A stretch of DNA of 64,000 nucleotides from Hyphomicrobiales bacterium (GTDB lineage Bacteria; Pseudomonadota; Alphaproteobacteria; Rhizobiales; Rhizobiaceae): the NCBI GenBank assembly GCA_900471525.1, contig UCEZ01000013.1:27371-91370 (forward strand). The letters run 5' to 3'. The notes beneath the pieces are model-generated. The model saw only the letters and a program-made list of their open reading frames with translations. It made no database searches and was not told the DNA's origin. The position numbers and the translations under genes are program-made. Positions 8,601 through 18,598 of this stretch are shown here, one piece after another. Numbering within the stretch: the stretch's first letter is position 1; every line of letters begins with the position of its first letter.

Positions 8601-10838
8601 ATCTATGTTGGCACAGGCTATGGCGACGAGATCGAAGGCGGCGCCGGAAACGACCTGCTTTCGGGCGGCGGCGGCGATGACGTCGTCACCGGCGGCGCAG
8701 GCAGCGATATCATCGCTGGCGGCTTCGGCTCGGATACCGCGACCTATAGTGAGCTCAAGTCCGCCTACACCGTGACCGACAACGAGGATGGAACCTTTAC
8801 GGTTCTCGACACGGTGGCCGGCACGAGCGACACCCTCTCGGGCGTCGAATTCCTGCGCTTCAAGGACGTGATCGTCGATCTCTCCGACGGCAGCGAAACC
8901 CCGGTCGGCGAACCGCCGGAAGACATTCAGCTTTCCGCTTCCACGGTTGCGGAAAATTCGCCGGTCGGAACGGTCGTCGGCACGCTTTCGGCAGTCGATC
9001 CTGATGGTGGCACGGTCAGCTTCGCACTGACGGGCGCCGTTAGCGACAAGTTCGAGATCGTCGGCAACGAACTGCGCTTGAAGGCCGGCGTTGACTTCGA
9101 AACCGCCCAATCGCACGACATCACTGTGCGCGTGACGGACTCGTTCGGTAGCACGACGGACAAGACCTTTACCATCGGCGTCACCGACGTGAACGAAGCG
9201 CCGGTCAGCATGGCGCTCTCCAAGACGTCCGTTGCCGAGAGCGCAGCGGTCGGCGCGGTTGTCGGTACGCTTTCGGCAACCGATCCGGAGGGCGGCGTGC
9301 TCACCTACACGCTGGGTGCTGATACGGACGGCAAGTTCGAAATCGTCGGCAATCAGCTGCGCGTCAAGGCCGGGCTCGACTACGAGGCGGACAACAGCCA
9401 CCCGATCACCGTCATCGTCAAGGATGCGGCCGGCAACAGCACGTCGAAGAGCTTCAGCATCAAGGTGACCAACGTCGATGAGGCGCCTGGCTCCGTGACG
9501 CTGTCGAAGGCAACGGTTGCCGAGAATGCAGCGGTTGGCACGACGGTCGGCACCCTGTCTGCTGTCGATCCGGAAGGCGGCGAGGTCGTCTACAGCCTGT
9601 CGTCCAATCCCGGCGGCATGTTCAAGATCGTCGACAACAAGCTGCAGGTCGCCAAGGCACTCAACTACGAGACCGGCACGAGCTACACCATCAAGGTCGA
9701 TGCCATCGACGTCGGCGGCAATACGACGGTGAAGACCTTCACCATTGGCGTCACCGACATCAACGAAGCGCCCGGCTCGGTCGCCTTGTCGAAGGCAACG
9801 GTCGCCGAGAACTCGGCAGTCGGTACGACGATCGGCACTCTGTCGGCCGTCGATCCGGAAGGCAAGGCACTCAGCTACAAGCTGACCGACAATGCCGGCG
9901 GCCTGTTCAAGCTAGACGGCAACAAGCTGCAACTGGCGAAGTCGGTCGACTATGAGACCTTGAAGTCCGACACGATCACAGTCGAGGTCAAGGATGCGGG
10001 TGGCCTGACGGTGACGAAGACCTTCACCATCGGCGTCACCGACGTCAACGAAGCCCCCGGTTCGGTAACGCTGTCGAAGGCGACGGTAGCGGAAAACACG
10101 AAGGTCGGCACGACCGTCGGCACGTTCTCGGCGATTGATCCGGAAGGCAAGGCACTCACCTACAAGCTGACGGACAATGCCGGTGGACTGTTCAAGCTCG
10201 ACGGCAACAAGCTGCAGGTCGCCAAGGGCATCGACTACGAGAGCGTCCAGGGTGACACGATCAAGGTCGAGGTCAAGGATGCAGGTGGCCTGACGGTGAT
10301 CAAGACGTTCACCATCGGTGTCACCGATGTCCTTGAGACGATCACCGGCACTTCGGCGTCGCAGACGCTGAGGGGCGGCATCGGTGCGGACAAGATCGTG
10401 GCAGGGGCCGGCAACGACACGCTGATCGGCTATGACGGCAACGATCTGCTCTACGGCGACGCCGGCAACGACACGGTCTATGGCGGCCTTGGTGCTGACG
10501 ATCTGACGGGCGGTGCGGGCAAGGACACCTTCCTGTTCAAGACGCTCGGAGATTCGACGGTCTCGTCCAGCGGTCGAGACACGATCTTCGACTTCTCGGG
10601 CACCGGCGGCGACCGGATCGACCTGTCGACCATCGACGCCAGCACGAAGACATCCGGTGACCAGGCGTTCTCGTTCCTCGGAACGGCAAGTTTTACCGGC
10701 AAGGCCGGTGAGCTTCGCTACGAAAAGGAGGCCTCCGACACTTATGTCTATGCCGACGTCAACGGCGACAAGAAGGCCGACTTCGCTATCCATCTCGACG
10801 ACGCCGTCACCTTGACGAAGGGATATTTCGTCCTGTGA
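5628..10838 (+). CDS. Giant RTX/cadherin protein with internal HasA-type hemophore domain (HasA-like 2)
   Basis: 1736 residues, no signal peptide. Approximate order: cadherin-like 5-107; two copies of a 302-residue module (109-410, 411-712), each with a tandem-95-type Ig-like domain, RTX repeats and an HCBP-related segment ending DYVNG-FGI; cadherin 713-810; HasA-type domain 813-985 with Tyr881 and His886 in the same YxFxxHT pattern as its neighbour; RTX; five cadherin repeats 1098-1570; RTX and a serralysin-type C-terminal domain ending KGYFVL. This is a type I secretion architecture. I infer a large cell-surface or shed adhesin-like protein that presents a heme-binding domain. A ribosome site AAGGA precedes the ATG. 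The stop overlaps the receptor gene start (TGATG). Confidence 0.85.
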   Translation: MPAGNATVTFSNLAIDENTPPGTLIGTVTIDEPDGILTATIGGSINGQNSDLYMQVVDNGDGTYSLLTGEIAFDFEVLTSQELYVYFMDFEGNEETIPFALIVNDVVESSPPVANDDTVAAGKNIRTTIDVLANDTDSDGTIDPTTVAVVDGPDHGTFSVNATTGVITYTPTRDYVGSDSFTYTVRDNDGNVSGEATVTIDVASKLTLTSANEAFAADAVAIGTVEVDGGAGDDYLSGSSNPSTAGADKFYGGDGNDIIFGATGNDYIEGNAGDDYLRSGSGNDTLVGGEGNDTYGIRIFANKTSSTVDTGTVTIIDDDGVLWNGAPRPATVPAEWSSQPPAAAGYQITGTAAITGEGTWDLVVADDNGGTKTFALTLDGDDLKIVGGNETVTIKDYVNGKFGITLDGVVVPTPTATADTAATVKDLSKTIDVLANDTDADGTLDPTTVTIVDGPLHGTLTVNATTGVITYKPTTGYVGADSFTYTVKDDAGNTSNVASVTLDVAAAHILTSGDDVFSGDSKGLTASGIEVHGGAGDDYIVTSNQAAMPDTIYGDDGNDLIFTGRGNDYVEGGDGNDVIHARAGNDTVIGGAGDDTYVVRFTDTGTTTITDDDGTLFHGTFTPASIPTAWTAVPGGTPGATNGFGISGEATIVSEGVWSLTVTETSGTAHTLTLTLTDGDLSIVESGKPQTVVIKDYVNGTFGITLASENHAPTNLALSNDNVDENSEAGTVVGTLSATDPEGGAVTYTLAQPSDYFEIVGNEIRVKGALDYEAIASHDLTVVASDADGNTTQQTFEIGVNDLDEAPTEPSKGTITIDVSGSGTTGVDFEAYVRGGFISDTVGGGFPSFDNSSAFAGEEMFIGYGSDALSKYVLAHGNLEYSFGMHTIAGEINTIEFGTRGTGSFDSNGYFTGGDSLLKITGLTFANGVPTNATEEAEIEANGLVHLFGIAHMYGNSTDPDTAAKVAAALDKIADGLDAYAQHFIGSAGADIYVGTGYGDEIEGGAGNDLLSGGGGDDVVTGGAGSDIIAGGFGSDTATYSELKSAYTVTDNEDGTFTVLDTVAGTSDTLSGVEFLRFKDVIVDLSDGSETPVGEPPEDIQLSASTVAENSPVGTVVGTLSAVDPDGGTVSFALTGAVSDKFEIVGNELRLKAGVDFETAQSHDITVRVTDSFGSTTDKTFTIGVTDVNEAPVSMALSKTSVAESAAVGAVVGTLSATDPEGGVLTYTLGADTDGKFEIVGNQLRVKAGLDYEADNSHPITVIVKDAAGNSTSKSFSIKVTNVDEAPGSVTLSKATVAENAAVGTTVGTLSAVDPEGGEVVYSLSSNPGGMFKIVDNKLQVAKALNYETGTSYTIKVDAIDVGGNTTVKTFTIGVTDINEAPGSVALSKATVAENSAVGTTIGTLSAVDPEGKALSYKLTDNAGGLFKLDGNKLQLAKSVDYETLKSDTITVEVKDAGGLTVTKTFTIGVTDVNEAPGSVTLSKATVAENTKVGTTVGTFSAIDPEGKALTYKLTDNAGGLFKLDGNKLQVAKGIDYESVQGDTIKVEVKDAGGLTVIKTFTIGVTDVLETITGTSASQTLRGGIGADKIVAGAGNDTLIGYDGNDLLYGDAGNDTVYGGLGADDLTGGAGKDTFLFKTLGDSTVSSSGRDTIFDFSGTGGDRIDLSTIDASTKTSGDQAFSFLGTASFTGKAGELRYEKEASDTYVYADVNGDKKADFAIHLDDAVTLTKGYFVL
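5954..7765 (+). repeat. Internal 906-bp module duplication in the giant gene
   Basis: Two diverged direct copies, about 5954-6859 and 6860-7765, are offset by 906 bases (302 codons), measured from the shared segment ATCGACGTTCTCGCCAACGA at 6012 and 6918. Each encodes an Ig-like domain, an RTX block and an HCBP-related domain in the same order. Confidence 0.75.
8929..10338 (+). repeat. Five tandem cadherin-like repeats, 285-bp period
   Basis: Five consecutive units each begin with a pattern like LSKATVAENxxVGTTVGTLSA and end near FTIGVTDVNEAP. The last three starts are at 9489, 9774 and 10059, exactly 285 bases (95 codons) apart. Units 4 and 5 are the most alike, which points to recent expansion. 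A related single unit lies at about 13860-14145 in HasA-like 3. Confidence 0.85.
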
Positions 10839-12943
10839 TGCGAATTGTTCAGATGACAGAGAGAAAAGGGGGCGGCCCGAAAGGCCGCCCCGAACTGCGT
10901 TCAAAGCACACCGCAATTTCGCGCCAACGGACGCTGCTGGCGACCGTTTCCGCTTTCGCTGTTCTGATGACCGCCTCGCCGAATCTCCTTAGCCGGCCCG
11001 CCTTCGCACAGGACGTCACCGAAGAGCCGGTTATCGAGACGCCGGAGGGGGCGACTGTGCTCGAGAAGCTGGTGGCGACTGCCACCAGAATCGGCGAGGA
11101 TGTTTATGAGACCCTTTCCGGCTCGAGCTCCGTCACGCGTGACCAGCTCGAAGTCGAAATGCCGGGGGCGCCGGTCTCCCAGATCATGACGCTGGTTCCC
11201 GGCGTGACGACACAGACCTCCGCCGACGACCCGGGCACCGCGATCAACATGCGCGGCCTCCAGGATTTCGGCCGCGTCAACGTGATGGTTGATGGTGCCC
11301 GCCAGAATTTTCAGAAGAACGGGCACGAGGCCAACGGCACGTTCTATCTCGACACCAACATGCTGAAGGCGGTCGAGGTCACGCGCGGTCCAAGTTCGGT
11401 CGTCTACGGCAGCGGTGCCATCGGCGGTGTCGTCAACTTCACTACGATCGATGCCGACGATGTGTTGCAGGAGGGAGCGACCAAGGGCGGACGTATCAAG
11501 CTCGGCCTCGACACCAACGGCTTCGGCCCGACCGTGCATGGCGAGGCGGCGATCAAGATCGAGGACGCCGCCGAATTCGTGATCGCCGGCACATGGTTCC
11601 AGCCGGACGACTACAGTTCCGGCGACGGCGAGGACATCGAGTCGGCACAGGATCTCCGATCCGGCCTTGCCAAGGCGAAGTTCCGCCCGACGGACGATCA
11701 GGAAATCACGCTGTCGGCGACACGCTATTTCAACACGTTTGAAAACGGGTCCTCCAGTGTGCGCGAAGTCGATGTCACCGTCGATACCTATACGGCCGGA
11801 TATCGCTACACACCGGACTCGGATTTCTGGGATTTGAGCGCAAAGGTCTACTACACCAGCACTCTGTCCGACCAGGCTGCCGCCAGCGGTGTTGTGGGCG
11901 ATTCCGAACAGTCCTTCGATATCGGCACCGCGGGTCTCGACGTCTTCAACACGTCGAAATTCGATACGGGCGCGTTCTCGCATGAACTGACCTACGGCGC
12001 CGACGTCTTCCGCGACCGCGTGACGACGGTTGATCCCGCCGGCAGCAGCGACGACCTGACGCCCTCCGGCACACGCGTCGCCTATGGCGCCTATGTGCAG
12101 GACAAGATCTCCTTCGACGAATGGCTGGAAGTCATCGGCGCGCTTCGTTACGACGGCTACAGCCTGAAGGATGACGAGGTCAGCGTCGACGGCGAGCGGC
12201 TGTCGCCGAAGATCACCGTCGGCGTTACGCCCTGGGAGCAGGTGACCTTCTACACGACCTATGCGGAAGGGTATCGGGCACCGGCGATCACCGAAACCCT
12301 GATCGACGGCTTCCATCCGCCGCCGGTGATGGGACGGTTCTTCCCCAATCCGAATCTCCGGCCTGAAGTGGCGCACACGATGGAAGCCGGCGTCAACCTG
12401 CGCTTCGACGATATCATCGCCACCGACCAGCTGCGTGTGAAACTGGGCGTCTTCCAAAACGATGTCGATGACTACATCGACCAGGTATTTCAGATGTTCC
12501 CGATCCCGGGCGGCTATCAGTACCAGAACATCGCCAAGGCGCGGATCAAGGGTTTCGAGTTCGAGGCGAACTACGATGCCGGCACGGTCTTCGCCGGTCT
12601 CTCCGGCCAGATCATGGATGGGGAGAATTTGACGACCGGTGGTCCCTTGCAGAAGGTGCCGCCATTCCGCGTCGTAACCTCGCTCGGCTTCCGGGCGATG
12701 GACGAGCGCCTGACCGCCGGAACGAGGCTGACGGTGGTCGGCGCGAAGGATGATGATACGGCCACCGGCTTTGTCGGAGAAGCTTACCAGTTGGTCGATC
12801 TCTTTGCCAATTTCGAGGTCAACGAGACGACATCGGCCAATCTTCAGCTGAACAACATCTTCGACCGGGAATACACCCAATACCTGAATGCCGATCCGAG
12901 CCCGGGCTTCAATGCCAAGGCGTCATTGACGATTAAATTCTGA
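10838..12943 (+). CDS. TonB-dependent heme/hemophore receptor (HasR/HmuR-like)
   Basis: About 701 residues. A long signal peptide ends near AFA-QD. A plug domain follows (INMRGLQDFGRVNVMVDGAR, then EVTRGPSSVVYGSGAIGGVV), and then a beta-barrel ending in a strand with terminal KF. The heme-receptor FRAP/NPNL boxes are recognisable as YRAP (479-482) and NPNL (504-507), with His493 between them, the arrangement known in outer-membrane heme receptors. The start is ATG at 10838, overlapping the upstream stop by one base; GTG 10835 and ATG 10853 are alternatives. It lies between two hemophore-domain genes, so it is the probable receptor for heme delivered by them. TonB/ExbBD and an inner-membrane heme importer are not in the window. 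Confidence 0.88.
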   Translation: MRIVQMTERKGGGPKGRPELRSKHTAISRQRTLLATVSAFAVLMTASPNLLSRPAFAQDVTEEPVIETPEGATVLEKLVATATRIGEDVYETLSGSSSVTRDQLEVEMPGAPVSQIMTLVPGVTTQTSADDPGTAINMRGLQDFGRVNVMVDGARQNFQKNGHEANGTFYLDTNMLKAVEVTRGPSSVVYGSGAIGGVVNFTTIDADDVLQEGATKGGRIKLGLDTNGFGPTVHGEAAIKIEDAAEFVIAGTWFQPDDYSSGDGEDIESAQDLRSGLAKAKFRPTDDQEITLSATRYFNTFENGSSSVREVDVTVDTYTAGYRYTPDSDFWDLSAKVYYTSTLSDQAAASGVVGDSEQSFDIGTAGLDVFNTSKFDTGAFSHELTYGADVFRDRVTTVDPAGSSDDLTPSGTRVAYGAYVQDKISFDEWLEVIGALRYDGYSLKDDEVSVDGERLSPKITVGVTPWEQVTFYTTYAEGYRAPAITETLIDGFHPPPVMGRFFPNPNLRPEVAHTMEAGVNLRFDDIIATDQLRVKLGVFQNDVDDYIDQVFQMFPIPGGYQYQNIAKARIKGFEFEANYDAGTVFAGLSGQIMDGENLTTGGPLQKVPPFRVVTSLGFRAMDERLTAGTRLTVVGAKDDDTATGFVGEAYQLVDLFANFEVNETTSANLQLNNIFDREYTQYLNADPSPGFNAKASLTIKF
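10869..10891 (+). promoter_or_regulatory. Strong GC hairpin inside the 5' end of the receptor gene
   Basis: A perfect 9-base-pair stem of G and C only (10869-10877 with 10883-10891, loop CGAAA) begins 31 bases after the receptor ATG and just after the giant gene's stop. There is no T-run, so full termination is uncertain. It could act as an attenuator, a translation block or an mRNA-stability element that lowers receptor output relative to the hemophore. Confidence 0.5.
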
Positions 12944-12950
12944 GCCTGCC

Positions 12951-12981
12951 CCACCAGCCGGCAAAACCGGCGGGTGGCTTT
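12951..12981 (+). terminator. Terminator-like hairpin after the receptor gene
   Basis: An 11-base-pair stem with one mismatch (12951-12961 with 12967-12977) and loop CAAAA is followed by CTTT. It lies 8 bases after the receptor stop. Confidence 0.6.
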
Positions 12982-13069
12982 GCGATCACGGCCGGCGGCA
13001 TTTCGCTGGCGGCCATGCCAGCAAGCGACACCTGCAAGGTAGAGTCGCCAAACGACAAGGACTGACGAG

Positions 13070-14908
13070 ATGACTGTCACCATCACCCTGACCGCCGAGA
13101 TCGGCTCTTCCGCCGGTGTCGATTTCAATACGGAATTCACCAGCTATTTCTCTGGCCTCGTGCCGACGGGATGGCCGTATATTCTGGGTGGTGCCAGCAC
13201 GTTCGAAGGCGACGAGATCGTGCTGCTCGACAAAGTGATCGAAGGCCAGGAAAGCGACACGAAGACCATCATCCTCGATGGTGAGGATTTCAATTACTAC
13301 TTCAACGACCACACGCTGAGCGGTACACTGACGACGGTGCGCCTCTCGACGCTCGGGGACAGCTACAACAGCGCCGATGGCTCCTTCGATCGGGATGAGA
13401 ACGACCACATCATCAACGTCACCACGCCGATCGAGATCAGCGGGCTCAACATTTCCAACCCCTATGGTGTCAAGGGCGATCTGCACGATGTGATCTACGC
13501 CCTGATGGGCGGCGCCCATGATGGCGGCGGCTTCTCCAACTCGGATCCGCTCGAAGGCTTCCTGTGGGCCGAGGCGCACAATATTGTCGGCTCCACCGGA
13601 GGCGACAAATATAGCGGTACGCAGTTTGGCGATACGGTTCGCGGCAATGGCGGCAACGACGTCTTCGACGGCAAGGCAGGCACCGATACGGCGGTCTTCT
13701 CCGGCGCGAAGGCGAACTACACGCTGACGAAGAATTCGGATGGCAGCATCACGGTTCAGGACAACCGTGCCGGCAAGGATGGCAAGGACACGCTCAAGAA
13801 CATCGAGATCGCGAAATTTTCCGATGGCACGATCGATCTGACGACCCTGTCCGACAAGGCGCCGACCTCGCTTGCTCTATCGAAGGCAACCGTCGCCGAA
13901 AACTCCGCCGTCGGCACGACGATCGGCACGCTCTCTGCGATTGATCCGGAAGGCAAGGCACTGACCTACAAGCTGACCGACACCGCCGGCGGCCTGTTCA
14001 AGCTGTCGGGTGCCAAGCTCCAGGTCGCCAAGGCGCTCAACTACGAGGCTCTACAGGGCGATACGATCACCGTCGAGGTGTCCGATCCGGCCGGCAATAA
14101 GACAACCAAAACCTTCACCATCGGCATCACCGACGTTCTCGAAACGATCACCGGCACATCTGCGGCCGAGACGTTGAAGGGCGGCATCGGCGCCGACAAG
14201 GTTCTGGGCGGCGACGGCAACGACGTGCTCTATGGCCTCGGTGCCAGCGATCAACTGTTCGGCGAGGCCGGCAATGACACACTGAACGGCGGAACGGGAG
14301 CCGACAAGCTGGATGGCGGAGCGGGTACGGATTCTGCGTCCTATTCGAGCGCCACGGCCGGCGTCACGGCAAGTCTCGCCAACGTTGCTATCAATACCGG
14401 CGATGCCAAGGGCGACGTCTATGTCTCCATCGAGCGGCTGACTGGCTCGACCTATGCTGACAAGCTCTACGGCAATACCGGCGCCAATATGCTCACCGGC
14501 GGCGCCGGTGATGACCTTCTGTCGGGCGATGCCGGCAATGACACGATCTATGGCGGCGTTGGTGCCGATGACCTGACGGGTGGCGCAGGCGCCGATACGT
14601 TCGTGTTCAAAACCCTTGCCGATTCCACTGTTACCGTTGCCGGGCGGGATTCGATCTTTGATTTCTCGGGCACCGGCGGCGACCGGATCAATCTGTCCGC
14701 GATCGATGCAAACTCGATGACCTCCGGGGATCAGGCCTTCACCTATCTCGGCACGGCGGCATTCACCGGCACGGCCGGCGAATTGCGATATATCAAGCAG
14801 GCCTCGGATACCTATATCTACGGCGACACTAACGGCGACAAGAAGCTCGATTTCGCCATCCACCTGGACGATGCGATCTCGCTGTCGAAGGGATATTTCG
14901 TGCTGTAA
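13070..14908 (+). CDS. RTX protein with N-terminal HasA-type hemophore domain and one cadherin repeat (HasA-like 3)
   Basis: 612 residues. Residues 1-175 are a HasA-type domain with Tyr76 and His81 in the pattern YxFxxHT, plus the ISGLN...H..IYALM segment. RTX repeats follow at about 178-220, one cadherin-like repeat at about 260-360, RTX blocks at about 365-500, and a serralysin-type C-terminal domain ending KGYFVL. The cadherin and C-terminal parts are close copies of those in the giant protein, so domains have been exchanged or duplicated between the two genes. There is no signal peptide; type I secretion is expected. It may be a compact soluble counterpart of the giant protein that uses the same receptor. 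Confidence 0.83.
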   Translation: MTVTITLTAEIGSSAGVDFNTEFTSYFSGLVPTGWPYILGGASTFEGDEIVLLDKVIEGQESDTKTIILDGEDFNYYFNDHTLSGTLTTVRLSTLGDSYNSADGSFDRDENDHIINVTTPIEISGLNISNPYGVKGDLHDVIYALMGGAHDGGGFSNSDPLEGFLWAEAHNIVGSTGGDKYSGTQFGDTVRGNGGNDVFDGKAGTDTAVFSGAKANYTLTKNSDGSITVQDNRAGKDGKDTLKNIEIAKFSDGTIDLTTLSDKAPTSLALSKATVAENSAVGTTIGTLSAIDPEGKALTYKLTDTAGGLFKLSGAKLQVAKALNYEALQGDTITVEVSDPAGNKTTKTFTIGITDVLETITGTSAAETLKGGIGADKVLGGDGNDVLYGLGASDQLFGEAGNDTLNGGTGADKLDGGAGTDSASYSSATAGVTASLANVAINTGDAKGDVYVSIERLTGSTYADKLYGNTGANMLTGGAGDDLLSGDAGNDTIYGGVGADDLTGGAGADTFVFKTLADSTVTVAGRDSIFDFSGTGGDRINLSAIDANSMTSGDQAFTYLGTAAFTGTAGELRYIKQASDTYIYGDTNGDKKLDFAIHLDDAISLSKGYFVL

Positions 14909-14973
14909 GACATGGAGGCGGCCCTATGCTGTCTCATGCTCCAGCAATGCGGCAAGTTTCTGCCCCAAACATG

Positions 14974-15001
14974 AAAAGGCGGCCATGAGCCGCCCTTTCT
15001 T
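14974..15001. terminator. Bidirectional intrinsic terminator
   Basis: A stem GGCGGC/GCCGCC (14978-14983 with 14989-14994, loop 5) is followed by CTTTCTTT on the plus strand and by TTTT on the minus strand. It ends both the third hemophore gene and the convergent aspartate decarboxylase gene. Confidence 0.85.
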
Positions 15002-15025
15002 TGCAGAGGCGAGTGCCAACGCACC

Positions 15026-16630
<1,605 letters not shown>

Positions 16631-18316
16631 CTAGACGAATGCAACGACGAGCGGGCCAAGCAGGGTCAGAAAGACGTTGGCCAGCGCGTAGGTGATGGCG
16701 AAAGGCGTGGTCGGAACAGTGTTTCCGGCCTTGTCGAGGATTTCGCCGAAGGCGGGATTGGCGCTGCGCGATCCGGACAGCGCGCCGGCGAAGATGGCGG
16801 TGTTGTCGTAGCGCAGGAGATAGCGCCCGACGAGCATGGTGATGATGAGTGGCAGGATCGTCACGACGACGCCGATCAGGAAGATCGAAATACCGTTTTC
16901 AGCTATCGTATGCACGGCCTGCTGCCCGGATTGCAGCCCGACCACGGCGACGAAACCGGCAAGGCCGAGATCGCGAAGAAGTGTCGAGGCCGCGGTCGGC
17001 ATGTTGCCGAGCGTCATGTTGCGGCTTCGGTACCAGCCGAAGGCGAGACCTGCGAGCAGCGCGCCGCCGCCGCTGCCGAGCGTCAGCGGAATGGAGCCGA
17101 TGCGCAGCACCAGGAGGCCGACAAGCAGGCCGACAACTATGCCAAGCCCGTGGAAGACGAAATCGGTCTTGTCGCTGACAATGATCGTTGTGCCGACGCT
17201 TTTGGCGATGCGCTGCAGATCTTCCTGCGTACCGTGCAGGCTGACGACATCGCCCGCCTCAATGCGCGTGTCCGCATTGAGCGTCAACGGATTGCCGCCG
17301 CGCTTGACCTGCAGCACGAAAACGCCGTGTCGCAGTTCCTTGGTTGCCTCGACGATTTCAGCCACCGTATGGCCGACAAACTCCCTGTTGCCGATGACGA
17401 CATCCCGGGTGACCACGACCATGTCCATGCCGTCGGACGATTGTGTTTCGGGTCCGATGGTGCTTTCCATGCCGACCACGCCGGCGCGGCGTCCCACGAC
17501 AAGCACGATGTCATCGGCCTGCAGCTTCAGGCCCGGTTCAACACCGATGATGCTTCCACCGCGCTTGACGCGCTCGATGGCGATGGCAGCACCGGTCACG
17601 CCCGCCTCGATTTCGCCAATCGTGCGACCGGCGGCTTTGCTGACCTGGAACAGGCGGCCGACGAGATCCGGCAGGGCGGGGGTCTCGCCGGGACCGTAGA
17701 CCTTGGCGCCAGCCAGCAGTTCGGCCTCGGCCTTGACGGCGTCGTCGCGGATGCTTCGTCCCATGAACCAGGGCAGGATGTTGACGCAGACAATGATCGC
17801 GCCGAACGAGCCGAAAATATAGGTGACGGCATAACCGATCGCGACGTTTGCCTGCAGGCGCTGAGCCTCGTCGGCGGCAAGACCGAGCTTGCCGATCGCC
17901 GAGCTTGCGGTGCCGATGATGGCCGATTGAGTGAGGCCACCGGCGGCGATGCCGGCAGCCAGCCCTTTGTCGAGACCGAACATCTTGGCCAGGACGACAA
18001 CCGTCAGTAGCCCGCTGATGGCGAGCACGGCGGCCATGATGATCTCGCGGATCGACTTGCGCCCGAGCGACCGGAAGAACTGCGGGCCGCTTTCGAAACC
18101 GACGGCATAGATGAACAGCGCAAACAGCACGGCCTTGATGCCGTTGTCGATGGTAATGCCGATCTGGCTGAGCACGACTGCAACCAGAAGGGAGCCTGCG
18201 ACACCGCCAAGCTGGAACTTTCCGAACTGGAACTTGCCGATCCAGTAACCGCCGGCCAGTGACAGAAACAGAGCAATTTCAGGGGATTGATGAAAAATGG
18301 ATTCCAGATAGGCCAT
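16631..18316 (-). CDS. aspT: Aspartate:alanine exchanger (AspT family)
   Basis: 561 residues from ATG at 18316, which has a GGAG site with 6-base spacing; an in-frame start further upstream at 18385 lacks support. The protein has N-terminal and C-terminal membrane halves rich in glycine (GGLTQSAIIGTASSAIG; GALSGSRSANPAF) around a central soluble region with two TrkA-C-like domains, the layout of the AAEx/AspT family. It sits directly upstream of the aspartate decarboxylase. Expected role: precursor-product exchange of aspartate and alanine across the inner membrane, supporting proton-motive force or acid tolerance. Confidence 0.92.
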   Translation of the reverse strand: MAYLESIFHQSPEIALFLSLAGGYWIGKFQFGKFQLGGVAGSLLVAVVLSQIGITIDNGIKAVLFALFIYAVGFESGPQFFRSLGRKSIREIIMAAVLAISGLLTVVVLAKMFGLDKGLAAGIAAGGLTQSAIIGTASSAIGKLGLAADEAQRLQANVAIGYAVTYIFGSFGAIIVCVNILPWFMGRSIRDDAVKAEAELLAGAKVYGPGETPALPDLVGRLFQVSKAAGRTIGEIEAGVTGAAIAIERVKRGGSIIGVEPGLKLQADDIVLVVGRRAGVVGMESTIGPETQSSDGMDMVVVTRDVVIGNREFVGHTVAEIVEATKELRHGVFVLQVKRGGNPLTLNADTRIEAGDVVSLHGTQEDLQRIAKSVGTTIIVSDKTDFVFHGLGIVVGLLVGLLVLRIGSIPLTLGSGGGALLAGLAFGWYRSRNMTLGNMPTAASTLLRDLGLAGFVAVVGLQSGQQAVHTIAENGISIFLIGVVVTILPLIITMLVGRYLLRYDNTAIFAGALSGSRSANPAFGEILDKAGNTVPTTPFAITYALANVFLTLLGPLVVAFV

Positions 18317-18509
18317 CGATTTCTCCGCATCAACGTCGCTTTGCTCGGTGCAACTCAAACAAATGGAAGGTTGCGCCTTGGTCAAGAAGAAACTTCTGCG
18401 GGAGGATTAACGATGGCTGGATTTTGTGCAGATTTGAGACTCTTTGCGGGAAAACTGTGCAGACGTACGAAAAGGCGTGTGGGCCATGAGGCTTGGCGTC
18501 CAGACCAAA

Positions 18510-18540
18510 CGAAAACGCCCGGCATTTTCGCCGGGCGTCG
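18510..18540 (-). terminator. Intrinsic terminator of the deoR-eryH-eryI operon
   Basis: A 9-base-pair stem (18517-18525 with 18532-18540, loop 6) is followed on the minus strand by TTTTCGTTT. It lies 59 bases after the stop of the isomerase gene. Confidence 0.85.
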
Positions 18541-18598
18541 CTCTACAGGATATGAGGGAGGATCTACATAAGCCTGCGGAAGGTGTTCGATCAGATCG

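Noticed and set aside
7188..9401. 737-codon minus-strand frame opposite the giant hemophore gene
   Set aside because: The plus strand encodes clear RTX and cadherin repeats. The minus frame is rich in Arg/Ala/Val/Gly without domain structure.
8929..10338. Regular repeats that could be mistaken for a CRISPR-like array
   Set aside because: The 285-bp period is a coding repeat of cadherin-like domains, with no short palindromic repeat or spacers.
10901..12880. 659-codon minus-strand frame opposite the receptor gene
   Set aside because: The plus strand has a full TonB receptor with plug and barrel motifs; the minus frame is a shadow.
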